From contig NZ_QFYR01000001.1 in NCBI RefSeq assembly GCF_003254705.1, positions 124,001 through 188,000 of the forward strand: a DNA stretch of 64,000 nucleotides, in the 5' to 3' direction. The notes beneath the pieces were generated by a model. That model had not been told where the DNA came from. It saw only the letters and a list, made by a program, of their open reading frames with translations, and did no database searches. Below, piece by piece: positions 42,247 to 50,218 of this stretch. Within the stretch, counting starts at the first letter, position 1. Every line of letters begins with the position of its first letter. This stretch comes from Phenylobacterium deserti. GTDB taxonomy: Bacteria > Pseudomonadota > Alphaproteobacteria > Caulobacterales > Caulobacteraceae. Made by a program: the position numbers and the translations under genes.

Positions 42247-45173
42247 AAGAACAGCTTCCGGAAGCTCACCCGGACGGTGCGGCCAAGCGGATCGAGGATG
42301 TACGGCTGATAGCTGACCGGGGTCTCGCCCGTGGACGTGCGCACGTCCAGCCGCTCGTCGAACAGGTTGTTGATCGAGGCGGTCACGCGCGCGCCGCGCA
42401 GCCAGCGGTGCTGACGGGCGATCGGTTGCAAGCCGAGATCCGCGAAAAGCCGCAGGTTCACGGTGGTCAGGTCGGAGAACTTCAGGTCCTGACCGCCCGC
42501 GACGCCGAACACTTCGGTGCCGCTCTGCCATTCGGCGGTGACCCGCGCGCCAAGTCCGTTTTTGGAGAAGCCGAGCTGGACCTCGACCTCGTGTTCGGGC
42601 TGGCCGCCGGTGCTGCCGGCCGCCGATCCGTTGAGGAGGTCGAGCACCGGCACGCCGGGGCGAATGACGATCTCTTCCTTCAGGTGGACGGTGTGGAAGA
42701 CGCCGAACTGAAGCGCGCCGCCGCCACGGCCACCCCGGCCGCCGCCGAAGCCGCCGAAACCACCGGGGCCGCCAGGACCGCCCGGCCCGAAGCCGCCGGG
42801 ACCGCGGGCGCCGTCGCCCCCCTGCCGTGCGCCCGCGCCTTCACGCGGCGGCGCCCCCTCGGGCGGAGCTCCGGCCGGCGCCCCGCCGGGGGCCTGGCTG
42901 GCGGCGCCCGGCGCCCCGGCCGCGGCCTGCTGGGCTCCAGGCTGACCAGGTTGGCCCGCCGCTGCGCCTGGGCGAGCGCCGCCCTGCCCGCGCCAGCCGC
43001 CCGGCGGACGCTGCGGGCCGAGCGGGCGAGAGTAGTTGAAGCCCCAGCGGAGCTCCTCCCGCTCCTGCCGTTCGAAGTTCACCGGCCGGCTGTCGATCTG
43101 GATCAGACGTCCTTCGGCGTTGCGCACGAAGCGCTCCGGGAAGGCGGCCTCGATCTCGGCCGTGGCCGTGGGGAAGGAGGCGATCGCGTCCTCGATCCGG
43201 GTCTTGGTGTAGTCCGCGCGGAACGTCAGCTGCTGCTGGCTGAACGGCTTGATGTTCAAACCGAGCTTGATAACCCGCCGGTTGTCGGAATTGAGCGCGG
43301 GGTTGCCGCCGGTGATCTGGGTGACCTCGACAGTTTCGCCACGGATGAAGTCGAAGACGCGCACCGCGGGCGTAGCGACCTCCGGGTCCCCCAGCTGCTG
43401 AATGGTGGGCGGGCCCTCCTCTTCCGTGAAGGAGGCGATCAGGCGGACCGGCGCGATGGGAGACCAGTTCACCCCGCCTCCAACGGTGGTGAGGGTTCCG
43501 AAATCCGACAGCCGCTCTGCCGCCAGGTTGACGTTGACCGAGAGGTCGCCGGCCGCGGCCAGGAAGTCGTTCCGGCGACTGGTGATCGGCAGGTCGAAGC
43601 TCGCCTGCACGCTGCCGACATCACGCGACAGCTCGACCGAGCGCTGGACGCCCGAGCGGAAGGACTCACTGTCGTACTTGTTGGTCTCGCCGCCGACGGT
43701 GAGGGAGGTGTTGAGGGCGCCGGCCGGCAGCTCGAAGAGGCTGCCGTTCACCACCAGCTCCGCATCCGCGGTGGTGATGGTGGACTTGCTCCAGTCCGCG
43801 GGACGGCTGAGGAGCAAGGCGCCGCCGAGCGGGGCGAACGGATTTACCGCCGGATCGCCGGCATCGATCGCCGCCTGCAGCAGGGTGGTGTTCAGGCCGG
43901 CGTCAGTGAGGCTCTTGGCGTTGCTGCGGTCGGCGTTGGCCGTGAAGGCCCAGCGCCAGCCGGAGCGCGCGCCGTTCGCGGCGAAGCCGAGATGCGCAGT
44001 CTCGCTGTCGGAGCGACGCAGCAGCGCCCGGTCGCCCACATATCGGCTGATCTCCACAGGACCGGAGAACGGCGAGAACGGGTTGCCGGCCGGCACCGTG
44101 AGCGCCGTCGTCGGCAGGCCCAGTTGGCTCTCGCCTTCGGTCTTCTCGAACCGACCGTTCACGGTGGCGGAGGTCCCACCGCCGAGCGCCCGGGTCAGCA
44201 CGGCGTTGATTGACAGCTGGTCGGACCCGCTGAGCAGGGTGCGGTAGCCGCCGACGTCGCTGGTCCGGGCCACACCGCCTGCGGCGAAGGCTCCGAGCGT
44301 AGGTGCGCCCGTGAGGCTGGTAGGAAGAGGCGCCACGGTCAGCGGCTGGCCGGCCAGGGCGCTGAGCGCGGGATCGATCTCGCCGCCGAACGGTGAAGCC
44401 GTGACGTTGCCGATCGTGTCGTACGGACGACCTGACACGTTCTGGATGATGTTGCGCTCGTTCTCGAACAGCGGGTCCGACGTCGAGGCCTTCACGTCGA
44501 GCTGGAAGCGGTTGTCGCGCTGGATGCGCAGGGCGTTGGCGTTGACGTCGAAGGCTTCGCGCCCGCCTGCGGTGGCGACGCGAGCGCCGACTTCGGTGGT
44601 CAGGGCCCGGAAGCGCGGGCGAAGGACGATGTTCACGACGCGCTGGTCCGCCCGGTAGCCGTACTGAAGCGCCACCTCTTCCGGCAGGATGTCGACCCGC
44701 AGGATGGCCTCGGGCGGAAGGTCGCGAATTTCCGAGAAGGACGAGATCCGCGCGGCGTTCACCAGGATGATCGGACGCTCGCCGCCGCGGCCACGGCCGC
44801 TGGACACCTGGGGCGCCAGGGCTTCGAGCAGTTCGGCCACCGAGCTTACGCCCAGCGCGCGGATCTCGCGCGGGCCCAGCTGGATCTCCGGCGGGATGTT
44901 GCCCGGAACGGTCCCGATCTGAGCGCTGGCGGCGGTGACCACCAGCTCGTCGACCTCGTAGCCTTCCTCATCGGTGCCCACCGCGCCGCCCCCGGCAGGC
45001 GCGGCAGGCTCCTCGGCCTGAGGCTGACCGGACGGCGTGGTCTGGGCGGAGGCCGACGTGGCCAGGGCCGCCGCAACCAGGCAGCCGGCCATCAGGATCG
45101 TCGGCAGCGCCTCCGGCTCGGACATCGCCTTTCGGCCAAGATTCATCCGCCGAACGCGCTTCGGATCCACCAC
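42243..45173 (-). CDS. TonB-dependent outer-membrane receptor with Gly/Pro/Ala-rich insertion
   Basis: A 976-residue outer-membrane gated transporter for an unknown ligand. The signal peptide lies within ALPTILMAGCLVAAALATSASAQ, after an unusually long basic leader. The plug domain (about 75-185) includes VDELVVTAAS, SVAELLEALAPQVSSGRG and RVDILPEEVALQYGYRADQRVVNIVLR. The barrel follows to the final aromatic residues SFRKLFF. Between two barrel strands lies a segment of roughly 100 residues (about 42715-43025), rich in Gly, Pro, Ala, Arg and Gln (GGPGGPGGFGGFGGGRGGRGG), unusual for a barrel protein and probably an extracellular or periplasmic loop. GTG 45173 has GAGGAG 8 bases upstream. No substrate genes are linked. 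Confidence 0.82.
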   Translation of the reverse strand: MVDPKRVRRMNLGRKAMSEPEALPTILMAGCLVAAALATSASAQTTPSGQPQAEEPAAPAGGGAVGTDEEGYEVDELVVTAASAQIGTVPGNIPPEIQLGPREIRALGVSSVAELLEALAPQVSSGRGRGGERPIILVNAARISSFSEIRDLPPEAILRVDILPEEVALQYGYRADQRVVNIVLRPRFRALTTEVGARVATAGGREAFDVNANALRIQRDNRFQLDVKASTSDPLFENERNIIQNVSGRPYDTIGNVTASPFGGEIDPALSALAGQPLTVAPLPTSLTGAPTLGAFAAGGVARTSDVGGYRTLLSGSDQLSINAVLTRALGGGTSATVNGRFEKTEGESQLGLPTTALTVPAGNPFSPFSGPVEISRYVGDRALLRRSDSETAHLGFAANGARSGWRWAFTANADRSNAKSLTDAGLNTTLLQAAIDAGDPAVNPFAPLGGALLLSRPADWSKSTITTADAELVVNGSLFELPAGALNTSLTVGGETNKYDSESFRSGVQRSVELSRDVGSVQASFDLPITSRRNDFLAAAGDLSVNVNLAAERLSDFGTLTTVGGGVNWSPIAPVRLIASFTEEEGPPTIQQLGDPEVATPAVRVFDFIRGETVEVTQITGGNPALNSDNRRVIKLGLNIKPFSQQQLTFRADYTKTRIEDAIASFPTATAEIEAAFPERFVRNAEGRLIQIDSRPVNFERQEREELRWGFNYSRPLGPQRPPGGWRGQGGARPGAAAGQPGQPGAQQAAAGAPGAASQAPGGAPAGAPPEGAPPREGAGARQGGDGARGPGGFGPGGPGGPGGFGGFGGGRGGRGGGALQFGVFHTVHLKEEIVIRPGVPVLDLLNGSAAGSTGGQPEHEVEVQLGFSKNGLGARVTAEWQSGTEVFGVAGGQDLKFSDLTTVNLRLFADLGLQPIARQHRWLRGARVTASINNLFDERLDVRTSTGETPVSYQPYILDPLGRTVRVSFRKLFF

Positions 45174-45282
45174 GCCACAATCTCCTCTTTACGCGACAAA
45201 CAGGGCGAGACCCTGGGGTCATGCGGATCTCAAACGCCCTGGAACGCCGAACCCGTCGCTGAGAGGCGGCGAAACCTGAAGA

Positions 45283-45312
45283 GCGCCACACCCGAACCCG
45301 CAGGTGTGGCGC
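45283..45312 (-). terminator. Hairpin downstream of the DUF885 gene, possible weak terminator
   Basis: Perfect 10-bp stem (45283-45292 / 45303-45312) with a 10-base loop, 23 bases after the DUF885 stop and before the TonB receptor start. The following T content on the minus strand is low, so it may be an attenuator or processing structure instead. Confidence 0.45.
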
Positions 45313-45335
45313 CTCCGCATCACTTAAGGTTCAGC

Positions 45336-47174
45336 TCAGGCACCCTTGGTACGCGCGATGTAGGCGTCGACCAGTTCTTCCAGAACGTTGAGCGGCACGG
45401 CGCCGTTCGCCAGCACCACCTCGTGGAAGTCGCGGATGTCGAATTTCGGACCCAGCGCCTTCTCCGCCTTGTCGCGCAGCGCGTTGATCCGCAGCTGGCC
45501 GACCATGTAGCTCGTCGCCTGACCCGGATTGTTGATGTAGCGGTTCACCTCGCGGTTGATATCCGCGGTCGCCAGCGGCGAGTTGTCAGTGAAGTAGGCG
45601 ACCGCCTGCTCCCGGCTCCAGCGCTTGGAGTGCAGGCCAGTGTCGGTCACCAGGCGGATGGCGCGCCAAAGCTGCAGGCCCAGCATGCCGAACTGCGAAT
45701 AGGGATCCTTGTAGGCCCCCATCTCGCCAGCGAGACGCTCGGTGTAGAGGCCCCAGCCTTCGATGTAGGCGCCGTAGTAGCCGTACTTGCGGAACTTTGG
45801 CAGGCCCTCGAGCTCCTGCGCGCGGGCGATCTGGAAGTGGTGGCCCGGTGCGCCCTCGTGGTGGGCGATGCCTTCGGCCTGCACCTTCTGCACCTGATCC
45901 ATGTTGGCGAGGTTCACGTAGAAGATGCCGGGACGCGAGCCGTCCGGAGCCGGCCGCTCGTAGAAGGCCACAGAAGCCGTCTGTTCGCGGAACGGCTCCA
46001 CGGCGCGGACTTCCAGCGCCGCCTTCGGCAGGCGGTGGAAGAAGCGCGGCGCGGCGGCCATGGCCTGGGCGATGTAGGTGCGCGCGTCCGACAGGTACTG
46101 CTGCTTGCCCGCTTCGCTGTTCGGGTACTTGAAGCGCGGATCGGTGCGGACCTGGACAAAGAACTCCTGCAGCGTGCCCTTGAAGCCGACCTGGGTCTTG
46201 ATGGCCTCCATTTCGGCGTGGATCGCTTTCACCTGCGCCAGACCCAGCTCGTGGATCTGGTCGGCGGTGAGGTCCGTCGTCGTGTAGAAGCGCAGGCGGC
46301 TATCGTAGTATGCGCCGCCCTGCGGCAGGCGCCAGGCGCCGCCGTTACTGGTCGCCTTCGGCTCCACCTCGTCAAGCACGGCGAAGAAGGTGTCGTAGCC
46401 ACGCTTGAAGGGACCAGTCAGCGCGGCCTGGGCGTCTGCGATCAGCTTGGCCTTCGTCGCAGCCGGCGCATCAAGCTTGCCGACCTTGGTCTTGAAGTCC
46501 TCAAGGACGGTGCTGTCGTCGCCGGAGGTGAAGGGCGCGCCTTCAAGGATCTCCTTGGCGTCATTACGGGCCGGCGCGAACACCATCTTCGGCGGCACGA
46601 TGCCTTGGGCGGCCTGCTGGCGGACGTTGGCCGCGATCTCCTTCATCACTCGCTCGGTGTCGCGGATGCGGGCGATGTAGGCCTGGGCGTCGGCGACCGT
46701 GTCGATGCGGTGCTGGTTGATCAGGAACACCGGGATATCGCCGGCGGGCGTTCCGTTGGTGCTGATCGGGAAGCTGTACCAGCGCCACTTGTAGCCCTCG
46801 CGCTCCGTGGCGACGGCTTCTTCGAAGAGCCGGTAGCTCAGCTGCGCCTGGGGCCCAAGCCGGGCCGGATCGAACTGGGCCTTCATCTGCGCCAGCTGGC
46901 GCTCGCTGAGGTCGAGCTCACGCTTGTTCTGGGCGTCGGTGTAGTCGTCGAGCTTGTCGTAGTTCTGCTTGAGACCGAGGTTGGTGAGGGTCTCAGGGCT
47001 GAGCGCCGCCGCTTCATCGAACGCCTTGTCGAGGAAGGCCAGCAGGCGCTGATCCTCCGCCGCGGTGGCGGAAGCGGACGCCGTCTGCGCAGGACCCGTC
47101 TGGGCGGCGGCCTGAAGCGGAAGCAACGCCGTCGAGGCGAGCAGGACGAGGGCGAGCGGCGTGGACGCTTTCAC
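45336..47174 (-). CDS. Exported DUF885-family protein (putative metallopeptidase)
   Basis: A 612-residue secreted protein, signal KASTPLALVLLASTALLPLQAAAQ. The C-terminal region has the family metal site GIAHHEGAPGHHFQIARAQELEG, where HHEGxxGHH replaces the usual HExxH, and YIEGWGLYTERLAGEMGAYKDPYSQFGMLGLQLWRAIRLVTDTG. The final domain contains YINNPGQATSYMVGQLRI and FDIRDFHEVVLANGAVPLNVL. DUF885 proteins resemble carboxypeptidase/oligopeptidase folds, but activity is mostly undocumented. GTG 47174 is used because the signal peptide begins there; the open frame upstream is Arg/Pro-rich and improbable. It may share an operon with the TonB receptor, 162 bases downstream. Confidence 0.82.
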   Translation of the reverse strand: MKASTPLALVLLASTALLPLQAAAQTGPAQTASASATAAEDQRLLAFLDKAFDEAAALSPETLTNLGLKQNYDKLDDYTDAQNKRELDLSERQLAQMKAQFDPARLGPQAQLSYRLFEEAVATEREGYKWRWYSFPISTNGTPAGDIPVFLINQHRIDTVADAQAYIARIRDTERVMKEIAANVRQQAAQGIVPPKMVFAPARNDAKEILEGAPFTSGDDSTVLEDFKTKVGKLDAPAATKAKLIADAQAALTGPFKRGYDTFFAVLDEVEPKATSNGGAWRLPQGGAYYDSRLRFYTTTDLTADQIHELGLAQVKAIHAEMEAIKTQVGFKGTLQEFFVQVRTDPRFKYPNSEAGKQQYLSDARTYIAQAMAAAPRFFHRLPKAALEVRAVEPFREQTASVAFYERPAPDGSRPGIFYVNLANMDQVQKVQAEGIAHHEGAPGHHFQIARAQELEGLPKFRKYGYYGAYIEGWGLYTERLAGEMGAYKDPYSQFGMLGLQLWRAIRLVTDTGLHSKRWSREQAVAYFTDNSPLATADINREVNRYINNPGQATSYMVGQLRINALRDKAEKALGPKFDIRDFHEVVLANGAVPLNVLEELVDAYIARTKGA

Positions 47175-47374
47175 GGGGCGCGGTTCCGGTTTCGAGTGCT
47201 GGAGGCTCAAGCCATAGCCCGATGGGCAGCCACGGCAAGGCTCAACCGCACGTGGGGGAGAGATGCGCCGCGTGCGCGCCCGTCGCGTGAGCGCTGACGA
47301 GGCGGTTGATGAAAAGATCACGACACGGCCACGAGGCGCGTTGGCATCCGGCGGGAGGCGCCTATAGTTCGCCC

Positions 47375-47560
47375 ATGACCGACGAACAAACTGAACTCAC
47401 CGAAGAAGACCTCCAGGAGATGCTGGAGGAGGCGATCGACATCATCGCCATGACCCTGCCCGAGGACGCCGGCGACGAGTACTGGACCCAGTTCCGGGCT
47501 CTGGTCGAAGATCGCGCCCGCGAGATCCTCGAAGAGGAAGTCACTGAGGAAGAAGAGTAG
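47375..47560 (+). CDS. Small acidic hypothetical protein
   Basis: A 61-residue strongly acidic helical protein: TDEQTELTEEDLQEMLEEAI, then DIIAMTLPEDAGDEYWTQFR and REILEEEVTEEEE. Predicted pI is very low. The GGGAGG box is about 20 bases upstream of ATG 47375, too far to be ideal, so the start is uncertain. Codon composition is typical of the region. Function unknown. Confidence 0.55.
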   Translation: MTDEQTELTEEDLQEMLEEAIDIIAMTLPEDAGDEYWTQFRALVEDRAREILEEEVTEEEE

Positions 47561-47584
47561 GAAACGGGCTGAGGCGGCTTCGCC

Positions 47585-47785
47585 TCAGCGCCGGATCACC
47601 CATTCGGAAACATAGGCTTGCGCCTTGCGCGCCAGCGCCGGCGGCCCCGAGAAATAGAACTCGCTGCCGAACAGGGTGCGCTGCTCGCGCCAGGCCAGCG
47701 GCTTGGTATCCTCGGACCTCAGGATCGCCCGCAGTTCGGCGCGCTTGGCGGCCGGAACGAAGGCGACGTAGGTGGCGTCATGCAT
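47585..47785 (-). CDS. Small hypothetical protein
   Basis: A 66-residue soluble protein: HDATYVAFVPAAKRAELRAI, then LRSEDTKPLAWREQRTLFGSEFYFSGPPALARKAQAYVSEW. GGAGG is 8 bases before ATG 47785. The pattern suggests a small alpha/beta domain, but no family is recognised. The following gap to 47902 contains a long-range hairpin (47825-47832 / 47852-47859) of unclear meaning. Confidence 0.6.
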   Translation of the reverse strand: MHDATYVAFVPAAKRAELRAILRSEDTKPLAWREQRTLFGSEFYFSGPPALARKAQAYVSEWVIRR

Positions 47786-47901
47786 GGCTCATCCTCCGAA
47801 ACCCCTCGTTAAGAAGCGTGAGTCGCCCTTGCCGCGCCAGCACAGGCGCAAGCAAGGGCACTGAATCCCGTGGAGAAGCCGGGGCTTATGCCTCGGCAGC
47901 T

Positions 47902-48759
47902 CTAGAGCCTTGCGGCCCGGAAGGTGTCGCAGGCCGCGGGGTCCCCCGCCTGAACGCCGGTTCGGAACCAGCGCATCCGCTGGTCGGACGAGCCGTGCGT
48001 GAAGCTGTCCGGAGCCACCCGGCGGCCGGCGCCGCGCTGGAGCGTGTCGTCGCCCACGGCGGCCGCGGCGCGCAGGCCATCCTCGACGTCCCGCGGATCC
48101 AGGGCCACCTGTCCGCCCGACACGCGGGCGGCGTTCGCCACCCAGACGCCGGCGTAGCAGTCGGCCTGCAACTCCAGCCGCACCGAACCGCTTTCGGCGC
48201 CTTGCGAGCCCATGCGGCGCGCATCCTGGTTGGCGCCGGTCAGGTTCTGCACGTGGTGCCCAATCTCGTGGGCGATGACGTAGGCGCGGGCGGCCTCGCC
48301 TTGGGCGCCGAAACGGCCGGAAAGCTCCTGCCAGAAGGACAGGTCCAGATAAACGCGCTGGTCGGCCGGGCAGTAGAACGGCCCCATGGCGGACTGGCCC
48401 ATGCCGCAGCCGGTGGTGGTGGACTGGTCGTAGAGCACCACGGCATCGGGACGCTTATAGGTCTGGCCGCTCTGGCGGAAGATCTGGGTCCAGACATCGT
48501 CCACGGAGGTGGACACCACGTCTACGAACCGTCCGTCGGCGTCGCTGACCGCGCCGCGCACACCCGTCTGCTGCTGCGCCTGACCACCGCCGGCCCCGCT
48601 GAGCGCGCCCATGGTGGTGTCGGGGCTGATGCCGAAAACGAAGTAGCCGATCAGGGCGAGGATCACCCCGCCCGCGCCAAGCCCGCCGACGCCCGCGACA
48701 GGGCCGAGGCCACGACGGTCCTCGATGTTCCCGGACTGGCGTCCGCCTTGCCAGCGCAT
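47902..48759 (-). CDS. YpfJ-type neutral zinc metallopeptidase
   Basis: A 285-residue membrane-anchored zinc peptidase-like protein. MRWQGGRQSGNIEDRRG is the characteristic start of the family (PF04228), followed by one membrane helix (about 27-45). The catalytic domain holds AYVIAHEIGHHVQNLTG with HEIGH at 164-168, RLELQADCYAGVWV providing the third ligand in the E/D-x-x-A-D block, and VYLDLSFWQELSGRFGAQG. The family is widely annotated as neutral zinc metallopeptidase without a known substrate. Its periplasmic domain suggests envelope proteolysis. Confidence 0.87.
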   Translation of the reverse strand: MRWQGGRQSGNIEDRRGLGPVAGVGGLGAGGVILALIGYFVFGISPDTTMGALSGAGGGQAQQQTGVRGAVSDADGRFVDVVSTSVDDVWTQIFRQSGQTYKRPDAVVLYDQSTTTGCGMGQSAMGPFYCPADQRVYLDLSFWQELSGRFGAQGEAARAYVIAHEIGHHVQNLTGANQDARRMGSQGAESGSVRLELQADCYAGVWVANAARVSGGQVALDPRDVEDGLRAAAAVGDDTLQRGAGRRVAPDSFTHGSSDQRMRWFRTGVQAGDPAACDTFRAARL

Positions 48760-48827
48760 TCCAAGCCTCTCAAGCCGCTTTCAGGACGACGACACAACGC
48801 CGACGGTCCGTTCGCGCTCCACGGCGC

Positions 48828-49214
48828 CTAGCGACGGCGGGCGGAGGCCTCGCGCACCCGGCGGTTCGACTCGGCCAGGCGATCATCGGGAATGGACGCC
48901 AGGCCGCTGGTGTCGAGACGCGCCGGGGGCGCACCGGGATAGATCTGGTTTTGGGGCGCCGACGGAAGGCGGGGCGAAAGCGCCTGGGCTCGGACATCGG
49001 CGATGCCACGCTCGGTCCGCAGACGCGCGTCCAGCGCCATCAGCTCGTTGGAGGTGGCGATCTCCCGCTGGCGAGCCATGTCCATCTGTTGCTGCATCTC
49101 TTGCAGCCGCATCTCTGTCTGCGCCCGCTGCTGGAGCAGCAGGTCCTGCTGGGCGAACGCAGGGCCGGCCGCAAGGCCGAGAGCGAGAACGGAAAGGACG
49201 AAGGCGCGGCGCAT
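48828..49214 (-). CDS. Exported coiled-coil protein of unknown function
   Basis: A 128-residue periplasmic protein with signal peptide RRAFVLSVLALGLAAGPAFAQ and a Gln-rich coiled coil (LLLQQRAQTEMRLQEMQQQMDMARQREIATSNELMALDARLR), then a Pro-rich C-terminus (SPRLPSAPQNQIYPGAPP). GGAGA is 7 bases before ATG 49214. Similar small exported coiled-coil proteins are frequent in Caulobacterales and might be adaptor or chaperone-like, which is speculation. Upstream lies the EamA gene on the same strand, 70 bases away. Confidence 0.7.
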   Translation of the reverse strand: MRRAFVLSVLALGLAAGPAFAQQDLLLQQRAQTEMRLQEMQQQMDMARQREIATSNELMALDARLRTERGIADVRAQALSPRLPSAPQNQIYPGAPPARLDTSGLASIPDDRLAESNRRVREASARRR

Positions 49215-49283
49215 GAGGGGTCTCCTGTCCCGCAGATGGGACACCGAGGCGGCCTTCGCCACCGCGGTCCTCTCTGCAACGCG

Positions 49284-50186
49284 TCAGCCGCGTCGGAAGC
49301 GCCGAATCTCGCGATGAAGGATGTAGATTCCACTGGCTGCGACGATCACCGAGCCGACAACCGTCGCCGGATGAGGCAGCTCCCCCCAGATCAGGAAGCC
49401 CAGCGCCGTCGCCCAGATCAGCTGGGTGTAGTCGAAGGGCGCGACCACGCCGACGGGCGCCCGCCGCAGCGCCTCGGTCAGGAACAGCTGGCCGACGCCG
49501 CCAATCAGGCCGCAACCGATCAGCCCCATGAGGGTCACGGGATCCGGGGTCTTCCAGCCGGTGAACAGACAGCCGACCAGGCCGGTGAGCGCCCCGGCCA
49601 GCGTGAAGTAGAAGACGATGGTCTGCCCACGCTCCAGCGCCGCCATCTGCCGGATCGCCACCATGGCGCCGGCGGTGCCGACCGCCGCGATCACCGCCAG
49701 CCCGCCGCCCATGAGGTTCATGTGGCCGGGCTGGGGCTGCACCATGATCAGCACCCCGATGAACCCCACGGCCACCGCGCCCCAGCGGTGCGGGCCGACC
49801 GCCTCCTTCAGCAGCAAGGCCGACAGGGCGGTCATGAACAGCGGCGCGGCGAACTGGATCGCGGTGCTTTCGGTCAGGGGCAGGTACTGCACGGCCGTGA
49901 AGCTGCAGATCATGCTGAGCAGGCCAGAGATCGAGCGGCGCAGGTGGGCGACCGGGCGTGTGGTCTTCAGCGCCTGTAGGCCGGCGGTGCGCCAGATGTA
50001 GAGCCCGATGGGAATGAAGGCGAAGGCGTTGCGGAAGAAGATGATCTCGAACACCGGCACGCCGCGCGAGCCGGACCACTTCACCGACGCATTGAGGCCG
50101 GCCATGCAGATCATGGCGGTGACCCGAAGGGCGATGCCCAGCGCCGGCTGCTGGCGCGGCGGCTGAAAGTCGGCGGCGGCGGTCAC
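49284..50186 (-). CDS. EamA/RhaT-family drug/metabolite transporter
   Basis: Inner-membrane permease of about 300 residues made of two EamA repeats of five helices each. Repeat 1 starts LGIALRVTAMICMAGLNASVKW and includes FFRNAFAFIPIGLYI and RSISGLLSMICSFTAVQYLPL. Repeat 2 runs from LAVIAAVGTAGAMVAIRQMAALE to YTQLIWATALGFLIWGELPHPATVVGSVIVAASGIYIL. The substrate is unknown, probably a metabolite or S-adenosyl-like compound. GTG 50186 is used; a TTG directly overlapping the upstream P450 stop codon is possible and would imply coupling. It is the second gene of a unit with the P450. Confidence 0.82.
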   Translation of the reverse strand: MTAAADFQPPRQQPALGIALRVTAMICMAGLNASVKWSGSRGVPVFEIIFFRNAFAFIPIGLYIWRTAGLQALKTTRPVAHLRRSISGLLSMICSFTAVQYLPLTESTAIQFAAPLFMTALSALLLKEAVGPHRWGAVAVGFIGVLIMVQPQPGHMNLMGGGLAVIAAVGTAGAMVAIRQMAALERGQTIVFYFTLAGALTGLVGCLFTGWKTPDPVTLMGLIGCGLIGGVGQLFLTEALRRAPVGVVAPFDYTQLIWATALGFLIWGELPHPATVVGSVIVAASGIYILHREIRRFRRG

Positions 50187-50218
50187 GCCCGTGCTGTGCG
50201 GCGCTTCCGCACCGCGGG

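Noticed and set aside
45306..47297. Long plus-strand open frame opposite the DUF885 gene
   Set aside because: Composition-driven shadow (Val, Gly, Arg, Leu) of a clear secreted protein gene on the minus strand, with no ribosome site.
47825..47859. Inverted repeat GCCCTTGC / GCAAGGGC with a 19-base loop
   Set aside because: Short stem and long loop; likely chance at this base composition, with no T-run.
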